64,000 nt of DNA. It comes from Endozoicomonas euniceicola (lineage in GTDB: Bacteria > Pseudomonadota > Gammaproteobacteria > Pseudomonadales > Endozoicomonadaceae). The notes beneath the pieces were generated by a model that ran no database searches, was not told where the DNA came from, and worked only from the letters and a program-made list of their open reading frames with translations. Location of the stretch: contig NZ_CP103300.1 of assembly GCF_025562755.1 (NCBI RefSeq), positions 6,140,501-6,204,500 of the forward strand, given 5' to 3'. Position 1 is the first letter of the stretch, and the number at the start of each line of letters is the position of its first letter. This document shows positions 51,087-60,429 of the stretch, piece after piece. A program made the translations under genes and the position numbers.

Positions 51087-52552
51087 AACTCCGGAGCACA
51101 GTAGTAAAACTGGAAGCGGTTAACCTCAACACCATCGACACCCGTATTGAGAACATCCCGAAGCTGGCAGACAATACCTGCTTTCTCATAACGTCCATCC
51201 TCGGGGATGGAACGGTTATCACGGATCAAGATGCCACGGCTGTCAGAGTCAGGCCTACCGTACCAGAAATCGAACTGGGAAACCCTGCCGCTAATGACCT
51301 GCACCGGCAAAGGATAGGCATACCAGGCAATACGGCTGGCACGCACCCAGTTATCCACCAGCAGCACCGGCTCATCACTGCCCGTTTCCTGCCGAACTTC
51401 TTCCAGCAGCTGCCGGGCATGAACCGCAGCCTGCTTCCAGCCCACCAGGTCTTTAATGGCTCCCTTCATAAACGGGAACGTTGACAGGGGCATAAAGGCA
51501 AGAAACGCAAAAACAAAAGCAATAATACCGACAGAAAGCACACTGGAAACCAGCGTCAGGATTTTAACCCACAGTTTCTCCCAGCTCAGGCAAATCCAAC
51601 AGGCACTGAGAGGTGCCAGAACCGTCCACATCATTGCAGGCCAGTTAGGTAATACAGCATCACCTCCGGCAGAATAAGCCACAACCAGCAGGCCCGGCCA
51701 GGCACTCCAGATGATCAGCCAGGCTGCTGGCCTGTGTTCCTGAGGAAAGCGACCACGCAGTACACTGATAACAACGGCAATGCCAGCCACGTAAGCGAGA
51801 AGACTGTATAACAACATCTGACCGGCCTGCATACCCAGTGCATCCTTCAGGGACCAGACACTGACTTCAATGCCCCGGTCCAGCTGATAAGCAAAGGAAG
51901 CCCAGTCGTGCTGAAAGTTCCAGATCAGTACCGGCGAAATCAGGATAAGGGCGATACCCGCCGCCAGCCAGGGACCGGGTTGCCGCAACCAGCGCCACCC
52001 CAGGCGCTGGAACATAAAACCTATCAGACCAATAGGCAGAAAGAGTGCCGTATACTTGGACAGTCCGGCCAGGCCATAAAGTCCACCGAGAACCATCCAG
52101 TCGACTACCCGGTTGTGCAGATACAGCCGCCAGGTCACTTTAACCGCCAGCAGTGCAACCACCATCAACGGCAGGTCCGGAACCATTCCCCAGCCCATCA
52201 GTTGCAGGATAGGCGCTGTATTCAGCAGGAACACAGCGACAAGCCCGATTCTGCCGGATTCATCGTTGAACATGGTTTTGCAAAGGCGCAGAACCACAGC
52301 GCTGGACAATGCGTACAACAGCGCAGGGATCAGTCGAATGGTAAACTCGTTATAACCCAGTGGCGCAATCAACAACTGCAACCAGCCAACCATGGGTGGG
52401 TGGTCAAAATAACTCAGGCCAGGATGCAGGGCATACAACGCATAATGGGCTTCATCAACGCCCAGGGGAAGGCCGGAGGCCAGTGCCAGATGCACAGCCA
52501 TTACCGCAAGAATAATTAACCAAGATGTGAGCTGCCGGTTCGACTCTGCCAT
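51080..52552 (-). CDS. GT39/ArnT-like membrane glycosyltransferase
   Basis: 490 aa with 11-12 TM helices. The first periplasmic loop has the GT39/GT83 signature LGVDEAHYALYA and SYFDHPPMVGWL with the catalytic Asp, and a soluble C-terminal domain follows. Proteins of this fold transfer a sugar from undecaprenyl or dolichyl phosphate to a periplasmic acceptor (lipid A for ArnT). No other arn genes are present, so the donor is unknown. It may work with the downstream PAP2-GtrA and GT9 genes, 440 bp away on the same strand. Confidence 0.88.
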   Translation of the reverse strand: MAESNRQLTSWLIILAVMAVHLALASGLPLGVDEAHYALYALHPGLSYFDHPPMVGWLQLLIAPLGYNEFTIRLIPALLYALSSAVVLRLCKTMFNDESGRIGLVAVFLLNTAPILQLMGWGMVPDLPLMVVALLAVKVTWRLYLHNRVVDWMVLGGLYGLAGLSKYTALFLPIGLIGFMFQRLGWRWLRQPGPWLAAGIALILISPVLIWNFQHDWASFAYQLDRGIEVSVWSLKDALGMQAGQMLLYSLLAYVAGIAVVISVLRGRFPQEHRPAAWLIIWSAWPGLLVVAYSAGGDAVLPNWPAMMWTVLAPLSACWICLSWEKLWVKILTLVSSVLSVGIIAFVFAFLAFMPLSTFPFMKGAIKDLVGWKQAAVHARQLLEEVRQETGSDEPVLLVDNWVRASRIAWYAYPLPVQVISGRVSQFDFWYGRPDSDSRGILIRDNRSIPEDGRYEKAGIVCQLRDVLNTGVDGVEVNRFQFYYCAPELK

Positions 52553-52639
52553 TCTGTCAACGCTCGAAACAAATCCAAACGCGCAGTTTAATGGGCTGAA
52601 CCATTTTAAACAATTGTTTTAGGCCTTGCCGCCCTGGAA

Positions 52640-52810
52640 TCAGGACGCCAGATGCTTTATTAAAAGCTGGAAAGCTTCATGCCCCAGATAGACACCGACA
52701 ATTCCCATCACACCAGGCAACACCGGCGGTGCGGGTATCGGTAATTTTAAGAAGCTGAAAAGAACCCCAACAATAAATCCGGTGAAAGTCGCAAGCAGAA
52801 CTTCGGTCAT
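52640..52810 (-). CDS. XapX-domain small membrane protein
   Basis: 56 aa, start ATG at 52808-52810. Two hydrophobic helices flank the conserved LPIPAPPVLPGVMGIVGVYLG segment that defines XapX (DUF1427) proteins. Short length is normal for the family. No strong ribosome binding site. Function of the family is unknown. It lies between the second RND pump and the ArnT-like gene, on the same strand. Confidence 0.8.
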   Translation of the reverse strand: MTEVLLATFTGFIVGVLFSFLKLPIPAPPVLPGVMGIVGVYLGHEAFQLLIKHLAS

Positions 52811-52940
52811 GGTTCAACACGTTAGCGGTTATGAATATTACTCCAATAATAGTCGATAAAAAAACAGTCAAAGATTTCCAGCTCAGAAAACAAAAGCGAC
52901 TGAAGTCACACAACTTCAGCCGCTATTTATCAGGCCAGAT

Positions 52941-55900
52941 TCATTGCGGAGCAATGGTTTCCGGGGTCAGGCTGCTGGTCCGTTCTGGCTTACCGAACAG
53001 AAGTGAATACAGCACCGGCACAACACCCAGTGTCAACAACGTTGAAAACAGCAAGCCTGCGATAATCGCCACCGCCATAGGCTCCCACATCAATCCACCC
53101 CCCAGATAAAGCGGAACCATGCCCAAAACGGTCGTGGCGGTGGTCAGCAGAATGGGCCTTAAACGACGCTGGGCAGCGACGACAATGGCCTCCTGTATTG
53201 GCAGCTGATTCTGTTCCTGCTCAAACCTTATACGCTCAAGCAGCACAATGGCATTATTGATGACAATACCGGCCAGGGAAATCACCCCCAGCAAGGTCAT
53301 AAAGCCAAAGAAGGACCGGGCTACCAGCAACCCGGCAATCACGCCAATCATTCCCAGGGGAATCGTCATCAAAATAATGAACGGTTTGCGAATGGAATTG
53401 AACTGCGCCACCAGCAGAATCAGTATGACAAAAGCCGCCAGAGGCATTTTCGCAGCAATAGCGGCATTGGCTTTACCAGAACTCTCTGCCTCTCCGCCCA
53501 GTTCAAAACGGTAGCCTGCCGGCCAGTGCGCCTGCTGCTGTTGCAACCAGGGTGTCAGCTCAGCAAAGGCTGCAGCTGCCGTTATACTGCCATCCAGCTG
53601 AGCACCGACAGAAACCACTTTAAGTGCATCCCGGCGCAGAATTTCGCCCGGTTGCCAGACTATTTCAATATCCGCCACTTGTTTCAGGGGCAGCGTTTGC
53701 CCCGTCGACTGAACAAAGACCGATAACGACTCCAGCTTGCCAATGTCCTGCCTGTCTCCTTCAGTGGTGCGCAAAATAACAGGAATGACCTCGCTTCCGT
53801 CACGGAACTGAGTCAGTTCCAGACCACTCAGGCCGGTTTGCAGCGACATGGCAATATCCTGACTGGTAACGCCTGCCCGCAATGCCCTGGGTTGATTGAT
53901 GACGACCTGCAATTTCTTAATACGGGGCCCCCAGTCATCACGTATTGTCTTCAAACCCGGAACTTCGGACATCTGTTGTTTAACCTGCTGAACCAGCCGG
54001 AACAACTGATCAGTCTCCCGTCCATAGAGGCGCACTTCCACCGGATTTTTAATGGAAACACCGCTTTCTATCCTGCGGCTGCTGATTTGCAAGTCCGGAA
54101 ACTGGTCAAAACCAAAGGCATCCAGCTTTTGCATCATCTCGTCAATAACCCAGTCGGAACTGGTATTCAGCACCATCAGGGCATAATTGGACCGGGCAGG
54201 TTCCGGACTGTGCTGCAGAACAAAACGGCTGCCTCCGGAACCGATATGGCTGACCCAACTGGTGACCCCTTCGTGGCGTTCACCGGAAACCGTCAGTTCT
54301 TCAGCAATAAAGCGATCCAGCTCATTCACGACTGCCTGCGTTCTGTCAATGCTGGTTCCCGGAGGAAGCTGCAACTCTGTCTTAAAATAGAGGCGATCCG
54401 AGGCGGGGAAGAAAATCTTCGGCACATACTGAAACGCATTCATCACAGCCACAAACAACAGAATCACCACGCCCAGTGTTACCAGACGATGAGCCAGCAA
54501 TCCTTCCAGCAAACGACGGTAAACGTTATAAATGCCCCGGGTATAATCTGCCGGTTGTGGCTTGACCTTCAGGAACATCACGCACAGCAGAGGAATCAGG
54601 GTCAGTGATAACACCCAGGAACACAGCAGCGTGATCGTCACTACCAGAAACAGGGAAGCCGTAAACTCACCCACGGCGGACTCGGCCAGATAAATGGGCA
54701 GAAAGGCAGCCGCTGTCGTTAATGAAGACGTCAGCAGTGGTATCTTCAACTCACCCGCCGAATCAACCGCAGCCTCAACCGGCTGCTTGCCTGCCTGCAT
54801 CTGCACCATGGTGTTCTCTGCCATAACAATGCCATTATCCACCAGCATCCCCAGGGCAATAATCAGCGCCGCCAGTGAAATCTGGTCAAGACCGATCCCC
54901 ATCAGTGACATCACCAGCATCGCAGCAATCATGCTGGCTGGAATCAGGGTGGCGACAATTAACCCGGTTCGGGGGCCAAGGCTGAACAGCATAACCGCCG
55001 ACACCACCAGCACCGCCTGCATCAGGTTAGAGACAAAATCATTCACTTTGTTTTTCACCTCCTCAGGTGAAAAATGCATCAGCCCAAAGTTTATGCCTAG
55101 CGGATAAATCTCCTGCAACTGCACCATGGCAGCTTCAACCTGCTGCCCCAGCTGAATGTTATTTCCTCCTTCCCGCATGGCAATGCCTAAAGCCAGCGCT
55201 GGCACACCAGAGGCTTTAACAAGACTTCGAACCGGGTCAACATAGCCACGCTCAATCGTGGCAACATCGTCCAGGTGCAACACTCTGTCACTGCCCGGTA
55301 CCGGAATAACTGTCTGACGAATGTCGTTAACACTTTCAAAATTGCCCGTCGGTTCCAGTTCAATGCGTTCATGACGCAGATTGATGGCACCACCGGGGAC
55401 AACAATATTCCGGCTGCTCAGTTGCTGCATCAGCAAACCCGGAGATAAGCCAAGCTGACCAAGGTGATCATTGTCATAGCGAATAAAAATACGTTCTTCC
55501 TGGGCACCATAAATCTCTACCTTGGCGACTTCCGGTAAGCGCAGAAACTCATCACGGACATCATCAGCAATGCTCTTCAGCTCACGGTAAGAAAAATCCT
55601 CACCGGTCAGGGTCACCATCACCCCGAACACCTCGCCAAACTCATCATTGACAACAGGACCAATGGTACCTTCAGGCAACTCACCGGCAATGCCTTCCAT
55701 TTTACGGCGCAGGCTGTCCCATATCGGGCGCATATGGGTATAGCGCTCCTGAATATTGACGGTGACAATTGACGTACCGGTCTGGGATGAACTTTTGACA
55801 AAATCCAGCTCCGGAATTTCCCGGACCGCTTTTTCAATTTTGTCGGTAATCAGGGTCTCTACCCGTTCAGGGCTGGCACCGGGAAACTGGGTAATCACTT

Positions 55901-56039
55901 TGGCGACACGAATAACAAACCCCGGATCATAAGCCCTGGGAAGATTCTGGTAAGCCTGCAGGCCAGACAGCACCAATACCAATAACATAACCAGTGTCGT
56001 TCGATTATTGACGATTGCAGCGCGGGTTATAGACATCAC
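52941..56039 (-). CDS. RND-family efflux pump permease, second system
   Basis: 1,032 aa AcrB/HAE-type transporter with the N-terminal helix, two periplasmic loops and 12 TM helices. TM4 reads LGMLVDNGIVMAEN, so the second Asp of the usual pair is Asn, as in one RND subgroup. The C-terminal signature RRLRPILLTTATTVLGMVP is present. Its start codon overlaps the stop codon of the adaptor gene (56036-56039), so the two are coupled. Not close to the pump at 28957-32070. Confidence 0.93.
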   Translation of the reverse strand: MMSITRAAIVNNRTTLVMLLVLVLSGLQAYQNLPRAYDPGFVIRVAKVITQFPGASPERVETLITDKIEKAVREIPELDFVKSSSQTGTSIVTVNIQERYTHMRPIWDSLRRKMEGIAGELPEGTIGPVVNDEFGEVFGVMVTLTGEDFSYRELKSIADDVRDEFLRLPEVAKVEIYGAQEERIFIRYDNDHLGQLGLSPGLLMQQLSSRNIVVPGGAINLRHERIELEPTGNFESVNDIRQTVIPVPGSDRVLHLDDVATIERGYVDPVRSLVKASGVPALALGIAMREGGNNIQLGQQVEAAMVQLQEIYPLGINFGLMHFSPEEVKNKVNDFVSNLMQAVLVVSAVMLFSLGPRTGLIVATLIPASMIAAMLVMSLMGIGLDQISLAALIIALGMLVDNGIVMAENTMVQMQAGKQPVEAAVDSAGELKIPLLTSSLTTAAAFLPIYLAESAVGEFTASLFLVVTITLLCSWVLSLTLIPLLCVMFLKVKPQPADYTRGIYNVYRRLLEGLLAHRLVTLGVVILLFVAVMNAFQYVPKIFFPASDRLYFKTELQLPPGTSIDRTQAVVNELDRFIAEELTVSGERHEGVTSWVSHIGSGGSRFVLQHSPEPARSNYALMVLNTSSDWVIDEMMQKLDAFGFDQFPDLQISSRRIESGVSIKNPVEVRLYGRETDQLFRLVQQVKQQMSEVPGLKTIRDDWGPRIKKLQVVINQPRALRAGVTSQDIAMSLQTGLSGLELTQFRDGSEVIPVILRTTEGDRQDIGKLESLSVFVQSTGQTLPLKQVADIEIVWQPGEILRRDALKVVSVGAQLDGSITAAAAFAELTPWLQQQQAHWPAGYRFELGGEAESSGKANAAIAAKMPLAAFVILILLVAQFNSIRKPFIILMTIPLGMIGVIAGLLVARSFFGFMTLLGVISLAGIVINNAIVLLERIRFEQEQNQLPIQEAIVVAAQRRLRPILLTTATTVLGMVPLYLGGGLMWEPMAVAIIAGLLFSTLLTLGVVPVLYSLLFGKPERTSSLTPETIAPQ

Positions 56040-57112
56040 AGTTCTCCCTCAGTCCATTTTACCCTCATGCCATCCACCATCTGACTCATACCAGCAGTGA
56101 CAAGCTGCTCACCGGCAACAAGGCCCGAAGTGACTTCGATACCTGAAGCCAGTAATCGCCCCGTTTGCACGGGGCGACGCAACACCACCCCAACACCCGC
56201 CTCTGCCGCTTCAACCAGATAAACAAAACGTCCGTCGTTGTCTTCCTGTACCGAATGCGCCGGTATAACCAGCCAGTCACTGTCAGGCAATGACTGTTTA
56301 ATGACCACGTCGGCACTCATACCGGGTAAAATCCGGCTGCCGAGAGGGTTAGCGAGAAGAAAGGTGACGGTATAAGTCTGGCTGCCACTGTCGGGCTCGA
56401 CGGCAAAGGCCGATAGTTGCAAGGGAAACGCCTTATCGCCCAGGCCATCAAAACGCGCACTGTAACGTAAAGGCTGGCGCTCTTGCTGAGCACTGGTAAT
56501 CACACTCTCCGGCATTTCGACCTTAATCAGCAATGACGACAGGTCGTGTAACACCATTATGTCCTGTTTGGCCGACACTTCTTCGTAGTTATCCGCATAA
56601 ACCCTGGCCACCCGACCACTGAAAGGTGCCCGTAGCCGGGTATAGGCTTTCTCCTGCCGGGCGGTTTCCAGCTGCGCTGTGGCTGTGCTTAATTTAGCTT
56701 TCAGGCTATCAACGTCAGCCCGGGCAATAGCCCCTTTGCCAATCAGCTGAACGGCTCTTTCATAATCCGCTTTCGCCGCCTCATAACTGGCCTGCCGGTC
56801 TTTCAGACGGATATCGAAATCAACGGGCTCCAGTGCGGCAACCACCTCCCCGGCAAGAACAGCGCTACCGTCTTTGACAGACAGTGCAGCGAGGCGACCC
56901 GACACCCTGAAGCTAAGACTGGCCTGCTGGACAGCTTCGACGACACCGGGAAAGGTTTTCTGTAATCCGGCGTCTGAATGCGACACGGTTACAGAGCGAA
57001 CAGGACGAAGTATTTCCTGTGGTTCAGACACCGTCTGATCACAACCTGACAGCAAAGTAGCCGCCAGAAACGCGAAGGGAAAAGAAAGCAATGATTTTCT
57101 GGCCATTGGCAT
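56036..57112 (-). CDS. RND efflux adaptor lipoprotein
   Basis: 358 aa. A lipoprotein signal ends in LLSGC (Cys near residue 24). Then the adaptor domains: lipoyl (SFRVSGRLAALSVKDG), a short alpha-hairpin (about residues 100-150), second lipoyl half (LRAPFSGRVARVYADN), beta-barrel and membrane-proximal domain (VIPAHSVQEDNDGRFVYLVE). First gene of the two-gene efflux operon. No outer-membrane channel gene adjoins. Confidence 0.92.
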   Translation of the reverse strand: MPMARKSLLSFPFAFLAATLLSGCDQTVSEPQEILRPVRSVTVSHSDAGLQKTFPGVVEAVQQASLSFRVSGRLAALSVKDGSAVLAGEVVAALEPVDFDIRLKDRQASYEAAKADYERAVQLIGKGAIARADVDSLKAKLSTATAQLETARQEKAYTRLRAPFSGRVARVYADNYEEVSAKQDIMVLHDLSSLLIKVEMPESVITSAQQERQPLRYSARFDGLGDKAFPLQLSAFAVEPDSGSQTYTVTFLLANPLGSRILPGMSADVVIKQSLPDSDWLVIPAHSVQEDNDGRFVYLVEAAEAGVGVVLRRPVQTGRLLASGIEVTSGLVAGEQLVTAGMSQMVDGMRVKWTEGEL

Positions 57113-57288
57113 CGACCCATATTGTTATTAGTAGCTGTGGGCAACAGCATACCAAATCCTGCATATATATCGACACTGTTGTATAAACGGGCATTTGAAA
57201 ATGGATATCTGGAAGGTTCTGCTAAAAGGCTGTAGAGTTTCACTAGCTCGACAACATCATAAACCATAGCTGCGATGGGTCAGTAGCA

Positions 57289-58332
57289 ATGAGATCAAGA
57301 AAAAACAAACATCGTCTGTCCTATTTTTTACTGCCTCCCCTGTCATTATCTGCATTGAACAGCTACGGCGAATCCCTTGAGCAATGCCTGCTCAGGTTTG
57401 CCATGAAAGGGGATGCCAGCATGACGCTGTCTGAAGTCCGGTCACAGTGTGAAGCATTACAACAGGAATCGTTTGACGTGGTGATTACCGGCCAGCAGCC
57501 CCCCGCAGATAAAACAAGTTCCGTTGACAAGAGGATCGCCAGTGAAAAATCGGTCACCAACAACCGGTTCGTGATCACGCCACACAAGCCGAATTATATT
57601 CTGCCCGTGTCTTATGTTTCCTCAACCAACCCAAAACCCTATGAACCCTATAACGCACGGGTTCCCGATATTGACAATACCGAGATCAAGTTCCAGATAA
57701 GCCTCAAAGCCCCCGTCTGGGAAGGGGTTTTCAATGGCTATGGCACACTGTACGCCGCCTATACCAACACCTCCTGGTGGCAGGCCTATAACAGTAAAGA
57801 GTCTGCGCCGTTCCGGGAAACCAATCACGAACCGGAAGTGTTTATGCTATTTCCCACAGAGTACCCACTGTTTGGTATGCAATTAAAAGCCGTGGGCTTT
57901 GGCTTCAGTCATCAATCCAATGGTCGCAGCAATTATCTCTCAAGAAGCTGGAACCGGGCTTATCTGAGTTTTCTGCTGGAAAAAGACCAGTTCTATATGG
58001 GCTTCAGGCCCTGGTATCGCTTTCCTGAAGATAAAAAAGAAGACGACAACCCCAACTCAGAAGGCGACGACAACCCGGACATCGAAAAATACATGGGCAA
58101 CGGCGAGCTTTACTTCGGCTACAAGTTTAACCGGCATAACATCACCGCCATGGTGCGCAACAACCTGCGCTCTGACAATAAAGGCGCTATCCAGCTTGAC
58201 TGGTCCTTCCCGCTAACCAATCGCTTCCGGGGGTATGTGCAGTACTTTAACGGCTATGGCGAAAGCCTGATCGATTATAACGTCAGCTCTAACCGTTTCA
58301 GTGTGGGGGTTATGTTGACGGACTGGCTTTGA
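57289..58332 (+). CDS. pldA: Outer-membrane phospholipase A (PldA)
   Basis: 347 aa. An N-terminal signal peptide, a ~75-aa leader region with two Cys, then a 12-strand outer-membrane beta-barrel. The catalytic motif is clear: FGFSHQSNGRS supplies His and Ser, and SRSWNR supplies the Asn. An acidic loop (KKEDDNPNSEGDDNPD) projects from the barrel. OMPLA hydrolyses phospholipids that reach the outer leaflet and can act in membrane asymmetry or virulence. Transcribed toward the DUF3313 gene, with an inverted repeat array between. Confidence 0.93.
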   Translation: MRSRKNKHRLSYFLLPPLSLSALNSYGESLEQCLLRFAMKGDASMTLSEVRSQCEALQQESFDVVITGQQPPADKTSSVDKRIASEKSVTNNRFVITPHKPNYILPVSYVSSTNPKPYEPYNARVPDIDNTEIKFQISLKAPVWEGVFNGYGTLYAAYTNTSWWQAYNSKESAPFRETNHEPEVFMLFPTEYPLFGMQLKAVGFGFSHQSNGRSNYLSRSWNRAYLSFLLEKDQFYMGFRPWYRFPEDKKEDDNPNSEGDDNPDIEKYMGNGELYFGYKFNRHNITAMVRNNLRSDNKGAIQLDWSFPLTNRFRGYVQYFNGYGESLIDYNVSSNRFSVGVMLTDWL

Positions 58333-58342
58333 GGGGGCTATA

Positions 58343-58421
58343 TCGCTGTCCGTCTTCCGTTGTCCGCCGCCCGCACTTCCAACGGACAGCGGACAGCGGA
58401 CAGCGGACAGCGGACAGCGAT
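58343..58421. repeat. Inverted array of 7-bp units (element C)
   Basis: Right arm 58384-58418 is five copies of GGACAGC; left arm 58343-58373 is a degenerate complementary series (GCTGTCC, GTCTTCC, GTTGTCC, GCCGCCC). The ends pair perfectly over 10 bp. It sits exactly between the stop codons of convergent pldA and the DUF3313 gene and probably acts as a bidirectional terminator. Confidence 0.88.
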
Positions 58422-59090
58422 TTATTCACAGTTAGGAAAATTACGACAAAAAGCATCCATCCAGTTATCCACCAGCGGTTTCATTTCTTCGGCAGGCATC
58501 GTGCGCAAATCAGCAATATCAATAGGGCCAGCCTGCACACCGCCCACCAGAGCCGCAACCTGTTTGCCGGTGACACTGTCAACCAGCTCACCTTCTTGAT
58601 AGATGTTCAGCATTTTATCCCGTTCTCCCGTCAGCTCGCCCACGCCATTAATGACCAGCGCCCAGGGCAGGATCTGATAGGGTTTTAATGGCTTCAGGTC
58701 GGTTTCCGCGCCGGTAATGGCCACCCGCATACGCAGGGTGCGCTCACCGGGAGTGACCGTCAGTTCATAGTGCTTGCCCATCCGGTAGTTGAGCTGATTG
58801 GTAAAGTAGCTTTGCAGTTTTTTATAACGCTCGGGGTTTACCTGCCATTTCTGCAATATCTCATCAGAAACATGAATGGTTACAGGGTTGACAATCAGGC
58901 GATCATATTTAGCCAGTTTCGACTCACTGGCGGTAAAACCGAGAAACTGCTCTTTTTCACCAGAAGGTAATAATTCCAGTTTCTGGTAACGGCTCAGAAA
59001 GCCGCTGTGATTCTTAATTCCCGGACGACTTCCACAACCCGCCAGTATAATAACTGACAAAATCATCAACAGACTTCCCATCCTGACCAT
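58422..59090 (-). CDS. DUF3313-family lipoprotein
   Basis: 222 aa with a lipoprotein signal ending ILAGC (Cys near residue 19). The start of the mature part (SGFLSRYQKLEL) and the later LRMRVAITGAETDLKPLKPYQ region match DUF3313 proteins, small outer-membrane or periplasmic lipoproteins of unknown role found in many gammaproteobacteria. Two Cys near the C-terminus (CRNFPNC) may form a disulfide. Confidence 0.8.
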   Translation of the reverse strand: MVRMGSLLMILSVIILAGCGSRPGIKNHSGFLSRYQKLELLPSGEKEQFLGFTASESKLAKYDRLIVNPVTIHVSDEILQKWQVNPERYKKLQSYFTNQLNYRMGKHYELTVTPGERTLRMRVAITGAETDLKPLKPYQILPWALVINGVGELTGERDKMLNIYQEGELVDSVTGKQVAALVGGVQAGPIDIADLRTMPAEEMKPLVDNWMDAFCRNFPNCE

Positions 59091-59292
59091 GTTATTGCCT
59101 CTATGGCTGTTACTTTGTGCCTATGATGGCAAATCCCGCATATCTCCTCAAGCAGTCAGAACTGCAGTATTTACCCATTAACCGCCCCTGCGCATTTTTA
59201 CATCCAGATCAGCATTTACCAGCATCCCGATCCGGACACTTCTGGCTTTTCCTGCACATTTACCAATGGTGAGTTACTCTGTACTCTGTACT

Positions 59293-59364
59293 CTGTACCC
59301 GATACTGCGCAGCATTGGCCTGAGCCGTGCTTCCGCCGCTGCCCTGTGTGCGTCTCCAGCCGCC
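59293..59364 (+). pseudogene. Fragment of a DcuC-like transporter gene
   Basis: About 24 codons read LYPILRSIGLSRASAAALCASPAA, which lines up with the segment LFPMMTAMGISRPAAVAVCASPAA of the intact DcuC in this window. The DNA differs at many positions, so it came from another dcuC-like gene and not from the copy at 6498-7865. Similarity stops on both sides. Confidence 0.6.
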
Positions 59365-59424
59365 TTTGAGATTATGGTGGACCCCAACCGCTTACATACT
59401 CACAGTCAGAGAGGTTTGATACTT

Positions 59425-60042
59425 ATGCCTAATACCCCTCGTAAGAGTTTTACTTGTAATGTGTGCCGCATGCCTTTCCCTAACGCCAGATCCTTGACTA
59501 TGCATATGTTGGATCATACGTTTGTACCTTCAGATCCGCCTTCTTTTATGTCTGTAGCTATGCCTTCCGGGAATGCTTCCTGGGGTACTTCCAGGGCGCC
59601 TTCTAGGAGTACTTCCCAAGAACGAGCTTCTTCAGGAATACGAGCTTCTTCAGGAATAGCACAAACTCGACATATAGAAGCCTTAAGTGGTTATGAACTT
59701 AGCGTATTCGCGACGACCTCCTCCGAAGGTACTGCAATTCTCGCAACACTTCAAAGTGATACATCCCCGATAACCATGACAACGGTCTCTCAAGATTCCG
59801 GTACAGTTACCGATCTTGACCCGGGTGACCTGGTGCGAGATCCTGGTAATGAATGTCCTATTTGTTTTAATAGTTTTAGTACTGGAGAACATTCATTTAC
59901 TCCATGCTGCAATACTAAATTCCACTCTGAATGTCTTCGCAAGTTAAGTATATCAGTGGTCGGCCAAGAATTTCCTTGCCCGCATTGTCGGAAAATGCTT
60001 ACGCGCGAGTGGGCCCATACAGTAAGAATATCAGCGTTATAG
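59425..60042 (+). CDS. C2H2 plus RING-type zinc finger protein, candidate host-directed effector
   Basis: 205 aa from ATG 59425, with AGAGG about 10 bases upstream; earlier in-frame starts run into the dcuC fragment. Residues 11-31 form a canonical C2H2 finger (Cys11, Cys14, His27, His31 with x12 and x3 spacing). A Ser/Thr-rich linker follows. Residues 144-188 form a RING-type motif: Cys144-x2-Cys147, Cys161-Cys162, His167-x2-Cys170, Cys185-x2-Cys188; Thr164 stands where RING-H2 proteins have His. RING proteins recruit ubiquitin-loaded E2 enzymes, a eukaryotic process, so a host target is likely if the protein is delivered. There is no Sec signal. Confidence 0.7.
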   Translation: MPNTPRKSFTCNVCRMPFPNARSLTMHMLDHTFVPSDPPSFMSVAMPSGNASWGTSRAPSRSTSQERASSGIRASSGIAQTRHIEALSGYELSVFATTSSEGTAILATLQSDTSPITMTTVSQDSGTVTDLDPGDLVRDPGNECPICFNSFSTGEHSFTPCCNTKFHSECLRKLSISVVGQEFPCPHCRKMLTREWAHTVRISAL

Positions 60043-60202
60043 CTTGCTCTGACGGGTCAGCTTAATTCTTGAGATACCTTCACTTGCCAGGGTAGAAGCT
60101 ATTCCGGTTTATCCGCTGTGTCGGCATAAGTTAGCTCTTTCAGAATGTGGCTCAGGGGCTCGAAAGGTTCCTGGTGGCCTGACGTGAAAAATGCTGTAAG
60201 AA
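60043..60202. other. Intergenic sequence after the RING gene
   Basis: I see no gene, terminator or known element here. Confidence 0.3.
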
Positions 60203-60429
60203 GGTAACTATTCAGCCCCTAAACGAAAGACTGGAATTTTTGTGATTTCGTGCCATTTTGAAAGACAGTTTTCAGGCGTCTACACGTCATGAGTCAACCC
60301 GCTCCCGAATTCCAGATTATCGTCGCTCTCTTTACTGCTGTGAACGAGCAACAGGAGCGGCTTACTCGTTTGAGTGAGCAAGTTTCAAAACTGGAAGCAG
60401 AGAGTTACAACCGGCCTCAACGGCTTTAA
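60203..60429 (+). mobile_element. Possible left-end remnant of an IS66-like element
   Basis: A small ORF (60289-60429, 46 aa) encodes a start MSQPAPEFQIIVALFTAVNE followed by a leucine-zipper-like helix, similar in style to the N-terminus of IS66-type transposases, and ends abruptly as it meets the 3' end of the SET gene repeat. About 85 bp upstream a GTAA at 60203 could be the element tip, since IS66 ends begin GTAA. No right end or catalytic part is present. Confidence 0.35.

Noticed and set aside
50883..51104. Frame encoding GYFPAN repeats
   Set aside because: It is produced by the 18-bp and 7-bp DNA repeats and has no start signal; it is a by-product of the repeats, not a gene.
47938..58421. 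Possible CRISPR arrays
   Set aside because: The repeats are contiguous 7-bp units in inverted orientation with no spacers, and no cas genes are present.
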